Positions 7,188 to 15,253 of a stretch of DNA of 24,801 nucleotides are shown here, in pieces. Origin of the DNA: Gammaproteobacteria bacterium CG22_combo_CG10-13_8_21_14_all_40_8. Its GTDB lineage: Bacteria > Pseudomonadota > Gammaproteobacteria > Enterobacterales > GCA-002770795. The translations under genes and the position numbers were made by a program. The stretch's first letter is position 1. Each line of letters begins with the position of its first letter. The DNA lies in NCBI GenBank assembly GCA_002770795.1, contig PCTP01000200.1:1-24801 (forward strand), written 5' to 3'. The notes beneath the pieces are model-generated. The model had not been told where the DNA came from. It saw nothing but the letters and a program-made list of their open reading frames with translations, and did no database searches.

Positions 7188-7772
7188 ATGGCATTTTTTG
7201 ATTCATTGAAACAGCGTCTTAGTCTAATTTGGGCGGCCTTTTTCAAACCCATGCCCCAAGAACAGCTATGGCAACGTGCTAATGATAAACAGAGTACCGC
7301 TAAAAAAGTACGGTTAAATAGCCGATTAAATGCCAAGCAAGGCAGTCGTATTTTGATTATTGATGACTCAAAGACGGTACTGGCTTTTTTAGGGGGCATA
7401 CTTAAACAAAATGGTTATGAAGTATTTAAAGCACTTGATGCAGAGACAGGGGTTGAATTGGCTTTGTCAGATAAACCCGATATGATATTTCTAGATATCG
7501 TATTGCCTGGCATGAGCGGTTTTGCTGCACTACGTTTGTTACGCAGGGGAAGCACTTTAAATGACGTTCCCGTTATTATGATGAGTGGTAATGCAGAGGC
7601 GACAGAGGAGTTCTACATACAGAGTATTGGTGCGGATGATTTCTTGAAAAAACCATTTTCTCGCGCAGAAGTTTGTGCGCATATAGAGAAATTTATTGGT
7701 AAAGATTTAAAATTAAACAGATCTAGAACGGAGTCGGTTAAGGCCGCCAAGAAGCTTAAAAAAACAGATTGA
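7188..7772 (+). CDS. CheY-like response regulator with N-terminal extension
   Basis: 194-residue protein whose residues 53-172 form a receiver (REC) domain: the acidic pair Asp59-Asp60 (IIDDSK), the phospho-acceptor Asp103 (MIFLDIVLPGMSG), Ser133 (MMSGN) and the conserved lysine before proline (Lys155, KKPF). No DNA-binding or enzymatic output domain follows, only about 20 basic residues. This places it with stand-alone regulators such as those of chemotaxis or twitching systems (CheY/PilG/PilH type). The first ~52 residues are unusual for such regulators: an aromatic, amphipathic stretch (FFDSLKQRLSLIWAAFF) then a basic linker, perhaps a membrane or partner contact. No histidine kinase is adjacent, so it must be an orphan. 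Three 17-bp repeats lie upstream and a transposase remnant downstream. Confidence 0.85.
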   Translation: MAFFDSLKQRLSLIWAAFFKPMPQEQLWQRANDKQSTAKKVRLNSRLNAKQGSRILIIDDSKTVLAFLGGILKQNGYEVFKALDAETGVELALSDKPDMIFLDIVLPGMSGFAALRLLRRGSTLNDVPVIMMSGNAEATEEFYIQSIGADDFLKKPFSRAEVCAHIEKFIGKDLKLNRSRTESVKAAKKLKKTD

Positions 7773-7942
7773 GGGAAAAATTTACTTCAGTTGTCAAAAG
7801 ATTACTCGGATACTAATTTATAAAAATACCAAAGAGCGATGCATAAATAAACAGCTATTTGATTCTAGTTGAAAGTAGTGAGAAATAGAAACTCTGAGAT
7901 AGAAGTGGATACAAGAACCAGAATGCGAGAATGCGCCAATAG

Positions 7943-8086
7943 CGAGAAACCATTTTAATTAATGGGTGTCCTAAGACGATTGGAGAGGATCGTTTTATTA
8001 AGCAGATTGAAGAGCAAACAGGTAGGCGCGGCGCACCTAAATTAAGAGGCGGCGATAGGAAATCGAAGAATTTTAGTAAAAAATGA
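7943..8086 (+). pseudogene. C-terminal remnant of a REP-associated tyrosine transposase (RAYT)
   Basis: The frame ending at TGA 8084-8086 reads IGEDRFIKQIEEQTGRR and then a glycine/basic tail ending FSKK. This matches the C-terminal end of RAYT proteins (Y1 transposase family, IS200/IS605-like), which typically finish with a segment like LGxDxFIxxLExxxGRR followed by a basic tail. An in-frame TAG at 7940-7942 closes it upstream, and the catalytic HUH and tyrosine region is missing, so it is inactive. RAYTs are thought to mobilise REP sequences in bacterial chromosomes. Just after the stop the DNA carries ATTTACTCCGACCCC-like sequence, which from memory resembles flanks seen around other RAYT genes; that point is not verified. 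Confidence 0.7.
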
Positions 8087-8115
8087 GAATCAATTTACTC
8101 CGACCCCTTTGATTC
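8087..8115. repeat. Inverted repeat at the end of the RAYT remnant
   Basis: GAATCAA (8087-8093) and TTGATTC (8109-8115) form a 7-bp inverted repeat around TTTACTCCGACCCCT, starting one base after the transposase stop. It could be the end of the former mobile element. The second arm is partly duplicated just downstream (CCTTTGATTC twice). Confidence 0.45.
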
Positions 8116-8228
8116 CTTTGATTCTAAAGGCCGGGATCTAAAACCTATCCTTGCGGGAAGATGCAGCGTATCTTCTGTCGTGCTTAATCTTGAATGACTT
8201 TAACCGTTGCAGACAAAACCTCATCAGG

Positions 8229-8834
8229 TCATTCATTTATAGTAAATAATTTATCACTCCCAGCACCGCAAGCGATGATAGACTTCATCATGGTTTCTAC
8301 TTTCACTTCTGGATAGTAAACGACCAAATGATTGGGGATATGATAAATATTTCCTGATGTGGGATTTGGGCCTGTGGGTACAAAAATAGTGACCATACCA
8401 TTGGCATGTTTTGAGGTGACGAGTGCCGTCACGCTGGTTTCACAATGCTCTCCAAAGAGTTTCGCTCTCACCACTTCACCTTTAGAAAATGGACTTCCTT
8501 CGCTACCACCAAAAACCTGAGTGACGATTTCCTTTACCATACGGTAACCTGGGGCGAGTTTGATCAAGTATTTATCGAAATGATGGTGTAACCACTTTCC
8601 TAATGAGGTGGAGACTAATGTGCCAATGGCAAAGCAGCCGAATAAGATCAAGGCGATAACGAGAATGTTGGAAACTAATTCTGGGAAGCCAAATTGAACA
8701 ATTGTGTACTGAGTAAGGGGTTGAATTAACTGGGTCACCAATAAGAAAACCCAGCGAAAGAAAAATATAATGATAACGATAGGTAAAATAACTAAAGTAC
8801 CACCGATGAGCGCCTGTTTAATAAAGTTTTTCAC
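8229..8834 (-). CDS. DUF502 family membrane protein
   Basis: 201-residue inner-membrane protein of the DUF502 family, function unknown. Two hydrophobic segments (about residues 9-38 and 55-78) are followed by a soluble domain with APGYRMVKEIVTQVFG and the family hallmark FVPTGPNPTSGNIYHIP. Length and motif order are those of the complete family. The ATG at 8834 gives the usual short cytoplasmic N-terminus. The upstream FMN-reductase gene ends 17 bases before it on the same strand, so the two are likely co-transcribed. Confidence 0.9.
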   Translation of the reverse strand: MKNFIKQALIGGTLVILPIVIIIFFFRWVFLLVTQLIQPLTQYTIVQFGFPELVSNILVIALILFGCFAIGTLVSTSLGKWLHHHFDKYLIKLAPGYRMVKEIVTQVFGGSEGSPFSKGEVVRAKLFGEHCETSVTALVTSKHANGMVTIFVPTGPNPTSGNIYHIPNHLVVYYPEVKVETMMKSIIACGAGSDKLFTINE

Positions 8835-8851
8835 TGAATTCTATTCCTCAG

Positions 8852-9376
8852 TTATAAAAGTTGTTTGACAGCATTTAATAACTGTTGGTTTAAAAGTTCA
8901 TTTTTCACACATTTATTTTCCATATCAAAATTGTCAAAAAAACTTGGGATAGACAAGTGATCTCTCACTTCTCCACCAAAGAAGGGTGCTGATGCCACCG
9001 CTGCGGTTAAAACTGAGGCGCCACCTCTGGCGCCTGGAGAGGTGGATAACAATAACATGGATTTATTGTGAAAAACCTTTGGCTGTATGCGCGAGCACCA
9101 ATCAAATAAATTTTTATAGGCTGCACTATAGGAGCCATTGTGTTCGGCAAATGAGATAACCAGCGCATCGGCCGATGATATTTGTGCAAGGAACTTTTGA
9201 GCCAACTCTGGCTGTCCTAGTTCCTTTTCTTTATCCTCACTAAATAATGGCAATTCAAAATCGTTGAGATCAAGGACTGTACAGTTTGCTTCTGGTATCA
9301 AACTGAGTGCATAGCTGACCAATTGTTTATTGATCGACTGCTTGGAGTTGGATGCGGCAAATCCGATGATGTTCAT
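8852..9376 (-). CDS. NADPH-dependent FMN reductase family protein
   Basis: 174-residue flavodoxin-fold oxidoreductase of the NADPH-dependent FMN reductase family (relatives of SsuE, ArsH and chromate/quinone reductases). The N-terminal IIGFAASNSKQSINKQLV is the FMN-phosphate loop (GSxRxxSxN type), SFAEHNGSYSAAYKNLFDW the conserved second flavin loop, and STSPGARGG the third. It would use NADPH to reduce FMN, quinones or other acceptors in the cytosol. I take ATG 9376 as the start because the flavin-binding strand begins there and AAAGGG lies upstream; a TTG at 9427 would add 17 residues without family support. It is followed closely by the DUF502 gene. Confidence 0.85.
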   Translation of the reverse strand: MNIIGFAASNSKQSINKQLVSYALSLIPEANCTVLDLNDFELPLFSEDKEKELGQPELAQKFLAQISSADALVISFAEHNGSYSAAYKNLFDWCSRIQPKVFHNKSMLLLSTSPGARGGASVLTAAVASAPFFGGEVRDHLSIPSFFDNFDMENKCVKNELLNQQLLNAVKQLL

Positions 9377-9448
9377 ATAACAGACCCTTTGTATTGTAAA
9401 ATAATTTTGTATAAGCCTAGCATTCAATTCAATGGATGTCCGAGGGTT

Positions 9449-10366
9449 TTATTCGATGGTTTTATATTCAGCCGCTCGTTGAATTCCTTGATAAACTTGG
9501 CGAGTCATTTTTTCTGTATTGATAAAATTCCAGCTCCAAGCGCTATCATATTTTTGCAGCGGATTATGTTTGACCACTTCCTCTTCTGATAATCCTTTTT
9601 TGATTTGTTCTGCAATAATTTTTTTTGCATCCATTAGCATTTCATTCGCTGCTAAAAGATCTGCTTTATTGGCTAATTGACCATGACCAGGGATTATTTT
9701 AGTCTGATCGTCTGCGAGAGCTAGTACTCTTTGTTGGGCAGCGATATAACCATCGAGACTACCACCCTTATTTAAATCAATAAAAGGAAACATCCTGTTA
9801 AACAATGTATCGCCCGTATGGATAATGTTTGCTTGTTTAAAATAAATGACAGAGTCACCATCCGTATGGGCATGAGCAACATGGAAAACTTGTGCATCTT
9901 GGTTATTGATATGAAATGTCATGCCATCATTGAAGGTAAATACTGGCAAAGCGGCTTTATCTGTTGATTTTCCATCACTATTTTTGATTAGCATACGCTT
10001 ACGAACATTTTCTTGGGCAAAAATTTTAACGCCTAATTTGCCTAGGCTGGTGTTATTGCCGGTATGATCGCCATGTACATGGGTGTTGATTAAATAATCT
10101 ATAGGTTTTTTAGCAATGGGTTGAACGGTTTTGTTGAGTTTGTCTAGCATGGGGGGCATTGAGTCATCAATCATGATAACACCGTCATCACCAACAGATA
10201 AACCAATGTTACCACCAGAGAAACCTCCCTCTCCAATCAGCATATAAAGTCCCAAACCGACTTCGATAGTTTTAAAGGTAATTTCTGGTTCTTCTTCTGC
10301 ATAAGATACTGCACAAAAACATCCGAATAATAGTGTTAGATAGCTTGAAAAATATTTTAATTTCAT
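9449..10366 (-). CDS. Periplasmic metallo-beta-lactamase-fold hydrolase
   Basis: 305-residue protein with a signal peptide (hydrophobic stretch, probable cleavage after SYA at residue 23), so exported. The mature part is a metallo-beta-lactamase fold: metal site 1 and 2 residues His96, His98, Asp100 and His101 in THVHGDHTGNN, His167 in AHAHTDGD, Asp186 in HTGDTLF and His228 in PGHGQ. This is the full set for a dinuclear zinc hydrolase. Relatives include class B-like beta-lactamases and SoxH-like or quinoprotein-relay proteins; nothing here picks the substrate, so it should not be called a resistance gene. ATG 10366 starts the signal peptide directly. It is encoded downstream of the mscS-like gene with a 78-base gap. 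Confidence 0.88.
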   Translation of the reverse strand: MKLKYFSSYLTLLFGCFCAVSYAEEEPEITFKTIEVGLGLYMLIGEGGFSGGNIGLSVGDDGVIMIDDSMPPMLDKLNKTVQPIAKKPIDYLINTHVHGDHTGNNTSLGKLGVKIFAQENVRKRMLIKNSDGKSTDKAALPVFTFNDGMTFHINNQDAQVFHVAHAHTDGDSVIYFKQANIIHTGDTLFNRMFPFIDLNKGGSLDGYIAAQQRVLALADDQTKIIPGHGQLANKADLLAANEMLMDAKKIIAEQIKKGLSEEEVVKHNPLQKYDSAWSWNFINTEKMTRQVYQGIQRAAEYKTIE

Positions 10367-10444
10367 GAATTAAATCCTGGTAAGAGTATCAGGAACTATA
10401 GATGTTATTTCCTGATACTTGTTGCAAAATTATAGAGGTGATGT

Positions 10445-11272
10445 TTAATTTTGTTTAATTTGTTTAACATGCACATCCATTTGTGGATAAGGAATGGAAA
10501 TGCCTTTTTGGTCAAACGTCAATTTTATTTTTTCAGTCAAATCAAATTTTACCGCCCAATAATCGGCATTATTGACCCAAGGTCTCAAAACAAAATTAAC
10601 GGAAGACGAACCTAACTCAGCAACGGCAATGGTTGTTTCAGGATCTTTGAGAATTCTATCATCTGCATCCACAATCTCTTTTAAAGTATTTTTAGCCAGT
10701 AACAAATCATCTTGATAGCCAATGCCAACAATCATGTCAATACGGCGAGTAGGCTTTGAGGAGTAATTAATTAGAACACCACCATAAATCGCTCCATTAG
10801 GTATGGTGATTTGTTTATTGTCACCCGTTCTAAGTAAGGTACTAAAAATAGTAATTTTCTCGACAACACCCATAACGCCAGCTACTTCGACAAAATCACC
10901 AGCACTGAATGGTCTAAAGGTGATAAGCATTATGCCAGCGGCAAAATTTTGTAGTGAATTTTGCAAGGATAAACCAACAGCCAAACCTGCCGCACCAACA
11001 AGAGCCACCAGGGATGTGGTGTTAATGCCAAGTTTTGATAAAGCGGCAATGATGACAAAAAGCAATAAAGTGCTATTCAAAATACCTGCAATGAAGTGAA
11101 CCAATACTTCGTCAATATTGGACTTTTTCATAATTTTTTCAGTGATATTTACAATGGCTTTGACTACTGCTTTACCAATCAAGAAAATGAGTAAGGCTAT
11201 AAGTAAATTGAGTGTATTGGGAATAATATAGGTATTGATCAATGTGCTAATTTTTTCAGGTGAAAAATCCAT
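10445..11272 (-). CDS. MscS-type small-conductance mechanosensitive channel
   Basis: 275-residue inner-membrane channel that opens under tension to release solutes on osmotic downshock. Three hydrophobic segments precede the pore-lining region rich in Gly and Ala (LVALVGAAGLAVGLSLQNSLQNF), then the MscS beta domain (FRPFSAGDFVEVAGVMGVVEKI, a family hallmark) and a C-terminal alpha/beta domain. Length is close to E. coli MscS (286). I prefer ATG 11272 because GGAG lies 7 bases upstream; an ATG at 11284 would add four residues. The upstream ompA-like gene has its own terminator, so this gene is probably transcribed separately. Confidence 0.9.
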   Translation of the reverse strand: MDFSPEKISTLINTYIIPNTLNLLIALLIFLIGKAVVKAIVNITEKIMKKSNIDEVLVHFIAGILNSTLLLFVIIAALSKLGINTTSLVALVGAAGLAVGLSLQNSLQNFAAGIMLITFRPFSAGDFVEVAGVMGVVEKITIFSTLLRTGDNKQITIPNGAIYGGVLINYSSKPTRRIDMIVGIGYQDDLLLAKNTLKEIVDADDRILKDPETTIAVAELGSSSVNFVLRPWVNNADYWAVKFDLTEKIKLTFDQKGISIPYPQMDVHVKQIKQN

Positions 11273-11314
11273 GGGAGGCTCCATCTTACACTCTCATATT
11301 GAGAGAAAATAAGG

Positions 11315-11360
11315 TTAAAAAAAGCCTGCTATGCTCTCGAACAGGCTCCTAGCAGGCTTT
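11315..11360 (-). terminator. Rho-independent terminator of the OmpA-like gene
   Basis: On the minus strand, 6 bases after the stop of the OmpA-family gene, 11-bp perfect arms (AAAGCCTGCTA at 11321-11331 and TAGCAGGCTTT at 11350-11360) form a stem, followed by a T-run (11317-11323). The loop is 18 bases. This is a typical intrinsic terminator and separates the porin gene from the mscS-like gene. Confidence 0.85.
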
Positions 11361-11366
11361 AGATGT

Positions 11367-12467
11367 TTATAGAGATTTTTTTGTCACAGTTTTTAATTTG
11401 GCTTCTACGCGGCGGTTTTTAGCTCTACCTTCGGCGGTTTTATTATCTGCAATAGGATCTACAGGGCCTTTTCCTACGGCGCTTAATCTGGATTGGGCAA
11501 TTGAAAACTTGGTAACCAGATATTGCATCACAGAATTGGCACGTTTTTGAGATAACATCTTGTTATAATCCACTGAACCCGATGAGTCTGTATAGCCTGT
11601 TATCACCGCACTTGTGGAGGGATAAAGTGTCATAAAATCAGCTATTTTTTTAATCTCATCGTGATAAGAACTACTGATAATACTGCTATTGTTAGGGAAT
11701 AGCACATCGACAGAAATTGAGACTTCTTTTTCTACAATGACAGGACAACCCTTGGCATCTACTTTAGAGCCATGAGGAGATTGCAAACATTGATCGAGGC
11801 TATTGACCACGCCATCATGATCATCATCTAGTTCACAACCCTTGGCATCAACTTGTATACCATAGGCAGTTGTTGGACATTGGTCTAGATCATCAGTCAC
11901 GCCGTCATTGTCACTATCTGTGGGGGCAACAACAACGGGAGCTGGTTTAGAAGTGTTGAAAAAATAGCGTAATCCGATGGAAGGAATGTAATCCAATAAA
12001 CTATCCCGAGCATTGAATGCTGCATCTAATCCCATAACCAAGGAAAGTTTATTTGTCATCATGGCTTCATAACCACCACCCAATAATATCTGATTAGCAC
12101 CTTGTTCTGTGCCATTGACTCTTAGACGAGTTAATCCCATTTTACCAAAAAAAGAGCTAGCTGTTCGAGGGTTGTAACGATATACCGCATTTAAGTTATA
12201 ATAATCGATATCCCGTTTTGGAAATGGGGTAAAATCTGATTTTGAGTTAGGATTACTATAATGAAACTCTGTCGCCCAATGATCGTTAAATTGATAACCT
12301 AAACCATAAAACAAATCATCTGCCGAGTTCAAGTCACGGATTGAATCTAGCATCAGCCAATTGTAGCCCAAATCAACGTAAAAACCAGTTGTTTCAGCCT
12401 CGCTAGCAATGGTTTGAGTTGCTCCAAATATCAGGGCAACACAGATTCCAATTATTTTTTTTTTCAT
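11367..12467 (-). CDS. OmpA/OprF-family outer-membrane protein
   Basis: 366-residue outer-membrane porin-like protein. A signal peptide (MKKKIIGICVALIFGATQTIA) is followed by an eight-strand-type beta-barrel domain up to about residue 170 (DLGYNWLMLD ... PSIGLRYFF). Then come two thrombospondin type 3 calcium-binding repeats (DSDNDGVTDDLDQCP and DDDHDGVVNSLDQC) and a C-terminal OmpA peptidoglycan-binding domain (VLFPNNSSII, TGYTDSSGSVDYN, LSQKRANSVMQYL, AKNRRVEAKL). It would anchor the outer membrane to peptidoglycan. AAGGAT lies upstream of the ATG. The order barrel, TSP3 and OmpA domain is the OprF-like arrangement. It is a monocistronic gene with its own terminator. Confidence 0.92.
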   Translation of the reverse strand: MKKKIIGICVALIFGATQTIASEAETTGFYVDLGYNWLMLDSIRDLNSADDLFYGLGYQFNDHWATEFHYSNPNSKSDFTPFPKRDIDYYNLNAVYRYNPRTASSFFGKMGLTRLRVNGTEQGANQILLGGGYEAMMTNKLSLVMGLDAAFNARDSLLDYIPSIGLRYFFNTSKPAPVVVAPTDSDNDGVTDDLDQCPTTAYGIQVDAKGCELDDDHDGVVNSLDQCLQSPHGSKVDAKGCPVIVEKEVSISVDVLFPNNSSIISSSYHDEIKKIADFMTLYPSTSAVITGYTDSSGSVDYNKMLSQKRANSVMQYLVTKFSIAQSRLSAVGKGPVDPIADNKTAEGRAKNRRVEAKLKTVTKKSL

Positions 12468-12708
12468 CGTTATGATCCTTGTGGTTGAAAGGAAATATTT
12501 TTACCCCAGACAGTGTAAAGCTTTATAAGTATTATTTCCACTTTGGTTAGAAAACTCTATTTATCGGTGAGGTCAGAAATAAAAGATTTGTCTATTTTTA
12601 ACTTGTGTAATTCAGAATTTCATTTCAACTGATTTTTTGAGTTGAACAGAATTGTTGTTACCAGATTTGTTTTTACCAAGTTGTAATGGCTAAACTAGCG
12701 CTCAATGA

Positions 12709-13113
12709 CTAGGAATTCATTGATTTGATCTGCTGATAGGCTTCGAGAGCTTGAGTTCTAGAGAGTTGAATATTAACCACAGGCAATGGATAGTTTTTAC
12801 CTGGCTCGACATTGGCTTGTTGCAGAATATACTTGGGAGCAAGCCAAGGTTTAAATAAATATTCATCTGGCATGTTGGTCAACTCTGGAACAAATTTCCG
12901 AGTATATTCTCCTTTTGCATCGAACTTCTCTCCCTGAGTGATAGGGTTAAATATTCTAAAAAAGAGCGCACAATCCGTCCCACAGCCAGAGACACATTGC
13001 CAACTGGCACTGTTATTGGCAAGATCGGCATCTAGCAAACAGTCCCAGAACCAATGGGCTCCTTCACGCCAATCAATGAGCAAGTTTTTAACCAAAAACG
13101 ATCCCTCTAACCT
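12709..13113 (-). pseudogene. phr: DNA photolyase, C-terminal fragment
   Basis: About 134 residues match the end of the FAD-binding domain of class I cyclobutane pyrimidine dimer photolyases/cryptochromes. The series GSFLVKNLLIDWREGAHW, FWDCLLDADLANN, FRIFNPITQGEKFDAKG, YTRKFVPEL and PLPVVN follows the family order up to the C-terminus. The N-terminal ~340 residues (antenna domain and first half of the FAD domain) are missing; upstream of the arginine at 13113 similarity stops, 45 bases from the stop of the export permease gene. The usual WQWVAGxGAD segment reads WQCVSGCGTD, so a conserved tryptophan has been replaced by Cys, as expected in a relaxed sequence. No start codon with a ribosome-binding site precedes it. 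Confidence 0.88.
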
Positions 13114-13157
13114 ATGTACTAAACCAAAATAATGAAGTACTCAAAATCAATATCCTT

Positions 13158-14285
13158 TCAATCTAAGGTGCGTTTGTAGCGTAAAATAGCAATGATAACC
13201 ATGACGCCAATGAAAACACCCAGTGCTCTAAATTCATGAGTTAGCTGGTTCATTTGAGAACCTTTTAGCATCACGCCTCTTACTATACGTAGAAAATGCG
13301 TGAGTGGGAGCAGATTTCCAATATTTTGTGCCCAATTAGGCATGCCCCTAAAAGGAAACATAAAGCCGGAGAGGAGTATGGAGGGTAAGAAGAAAAAGAA
13401 GGTCATTTGCATGGCTTGCATTTGCGATTTGGCCACCGTTGAGAAGGTAAAGCCCAAGGCTAGATTGGCGATGATAAAAAGTAGAACGCCAAATAATAAC
13501 AGTTCTAAGGAGCCATAAAATGGGACCCCAAATAAATGCTTGGCGGCAATTAAGATAATTAAAGTTTGCACAGCTCCCACTAATATATAGGGCGTAATTT
13601 TTCCAATCATCACTTCGTAGGGTTGGGTGGGCATAGCCAATAGATTTTCTAAGTTGCCTCGTTCACTTTCGCGTGTCATGGCCATTGAGGTAAACATCAC
13701 CGATGTCATGGTGAGGATCACGCCTAAGAGTCCTGGGACAATATTATATTGCGTGATGCCTTCTGGATTATATTTTCGATGCACAACCACATCCACAGCG
13801 CCCGGTGAGGCCATTAATTTTGAAAAATGTCCTTTCAAATCACGCGCCAAGGATTGACTCACAATGCGATTTACATTGGCCATGGCGTTGGATGCAGCGG
13901 CGGGATCGGAAGCATCTGCTTCTATGAGTAATTGAGGTCTTTTACCTTTGAGGAGTTCTCGGGTAAATCCCGACGGAATATGTATGGCAAAGGAGATTTC
14001 ACCGCTGGGTAACAATTCGCTATTTTGTTGTGGGCTTTGGGTGATTTTCACAATTTTATAATAGCCAGAGTTTTTAAAACCTTGAATAAGAGAGCGAGTA
14101 ATGACTGAGTTATCCTCAGCATAAATGGCTGTGGGTAAGTCTTTGGGATCGCTGTTAATGGCAAATCCAAATAAAATTAATTGCATAATGGGGATGCCCA
14201 ACATCATGGCAAAAGTGAGCCTATCGCGGCGCATTTGGAGCAACTCTTTCAACAAAATGGCTTTTATTCGGGACAGTGCTTTCAT
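13158..14285 (-). CDS. ABC-2 type export permease (YbhS/YbhR/YhhJ-like)
   Basis: 375-residue inner-membrane subunit of an ABC-2 exporter. The N-terminus has one membrane segment (TFAMMLGIPIMQLILFGFAI), a periplasmic domain of about 140 residues, then five more hydrophobic segments with the region ERERGNLENLLAMPTQPYEVMIGK-like (here ESERGNLENLLAMPTQP) typical of YhhJ/YbhR proteins. The start is ATG 14285, which overlaps the ATPase stop as ATGA; a frame open upstream of it is only ATPase DNA read in another frame. It works with the HlyD-type protein and the ATPase encoded directly upstream. YbhGFSR systems have two permeases; only one is present here, and its downstream neighbour is a truncated photolyase, so a second permease gene may have been deleted. 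Alternatively it works as a homodimer, like YhhJ is thought to. Confidence 0.88.
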   Translation of the reverse strand: MKALSRIKAILLKELLQMRRDRLTFAMMLGIPIMQLILFGFAINSDPKDLPTAIYAEDNSVITRSLIQGFKNSGYYKIVKITQSPQQNSELLPSGEISFAIHIPSGFTRELLKGKRPQLLIEADASDPAAASNAMANVNRIVSQSLARDLKGHFSKLMASPGAVDVVVHRKYNPEGITQYNIVPGLLGVILTMTSVMFTSMAMTRESERGNLENLLAMPTQPYEVMIGKITPYILVGAVQTLIILIAAKHLFGVPFYGSLELLLFGVLLFIIANLALGFTFSTVAKSQMQAMQMTFFFFLPSILLSGFMFPFRGMPNWAQNIGNLLPLTHFLRIVRGVMLKGSQMNQLTHEFRALGVFIGVMVIIAILRYKRTLD

Positions 14286-15253
14286 GTATATTGCCTTTGA
14301 TCGATGCCTGCTTGTTTCATCAGTGCGATAAAAGTATCTTCCAAACTGGTGGGTACTTGTTGCCATTGCACACCTTCGGGGCTCCATTTTTTTATCGCAT
14401 TTTGTAAAAGTTGTTGCGAGTGACCGCTGATATGAATCGCTGCGCCGAAATAGCCAGAATGTTCAATGCCAGGTGCTTGTTTGATGAGATGGGCGAATTG
14501 CCGAACAGCCTCACCAGTGGCTTTATAGGTGAACAATTGAGAGCGTGCTATCACTTGCTGTACAGTGCCTTGAGTCATAATATCACCATGAGCCAAATAG
14601 ACAATTTTGTCGCAGCGCTCTGCCTCATCCATATAGTGAGTAGACACTAATACGGTCATACCTTGAAGAGATAATTGATGAATTTCATCCCAAAAATCTC
14701 GTCTTGCTTGAGGATCAACGCCAGCAGTAGGTTCATCTAAGAGCAATAGTTTAGGCTGATGCATGGTAACCGCTGCGAGTGCTAATCTTTGTTTCCAACC
14801 TCCCGATAAATCCCCCGCTAATTGTTTCTTTCTTTGGGTGAGTCCGAGTTTGTCTAGTGTTACACGAGTACATTCTTTTGGGTTTTCAATATGATAAATC
14901 CGTGCCACGAAATCTAGGTTTTCTTCAATGGTGAGATCATTCCAAAAGGAGAATTTCTGGGTCATGTATCCGGTGAGTAATTTGATTTTTTCTGATTGAT
15001 GTAAAATGTCATAGCCTAAACAAGTGCCACTCCCAGCTGTAGGTTTGAGTAGACCGCAAATCATACGAATAGTGGTGGTTTTTCCAGAACCATTTGGTCC
15101 CAGGAAACCCCAAATCTGACCTTTGGGTAAACAGAGATCTATGCCTTTTACGACTGCTTTTCCATTAAACTCTTTGACCAATCCTTTTACATCAATGGCA
15201 ATATCAGTATTTTGAGGTTTTGTGGCGTTTCCATGGATATTGAATGGGTTCAT
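14282..15253 (-). CDS. ABC exporter ATP-binding protein
   Basis: 323-residue cytosolic ATPase of an ABC-2 export system. Walker A GPNGSGKTT (about residues 54-62), Q-loop MTQKFSF, signature LSGGWKQRLALA, Walker B LLLLDEPTAGVDP and H-loop STHYMDEAERCD are all intact. The signature with W (LSGGW) is seen in YbhF/RbbA-type drug-efflux ATPases. Those are often tandem fusions of two nucleotide-binding domains; this one is single and would need to dimerise. The ATG overlaps the HlyD stop codon by one base (TAATG) and its own stop overlaps the permease start (ATGA), so the three genes are translationally coupled. Confidence 0.92.
   Translation of the reverse strand: MNPFNIHGNATKPQNTDIAIDVKGLVKEFNGKAVVKGIDLCLPKGQIWGFLGPNGSGKTTTIRMICGLLKPTAGSGTCLGYDILHQSEKIKLLTGYMTQKFSFWNDLTIEENLDFVARIYHIENPKECTRVTLDKLGLTQRKKQLAGDLSGGWKQRLALAAVTMHQPKLLLLDEPTAGVDPQARRDFWDEIHQLSLQGMTVLVSTHYMDEAERCDKIVYLAHGDIMTQGTVQQVIARSQLFTYKATGEAVRQFAHLIKQAPGIEHSGYFGAAIHISGHSQQLLQNAIKKWSPEGVQWQQVPTSLEDTFIALMKQAGIDQRQYT

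Larger units (their letters stand above)
7773..8228. other. Non-coding region with transposase remnant
   Basis: 456 bases between the response regulator and the DUF502 gene. The middle holds the RAYT transposase remnant (7943-8086) followed by an inverted repeat, a direct duplication of CCTTTGATTC (8105-8124) and a small hairpin (8157-8175, arms GAAGATGC and GTATCTTC, loop AGC). The first 170 bases show nothing recognisable apart from another AATTTACT near 7780. Confidence 0.6.

Noticed and set aside
9449..10366. Beta-lactam resistance gene
   Set aside because: The metallo-beta-lactamase fold serves many hydrolases; nothing in the sequence points to beta-lactam cleavage.
14286..14387. N-terminal extension of the ABC-2 permease (start at 14387)
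   Set aside because: These codons are the ATPase gene read in another frame; the ATGA overlap at 14285 gives the expected start.
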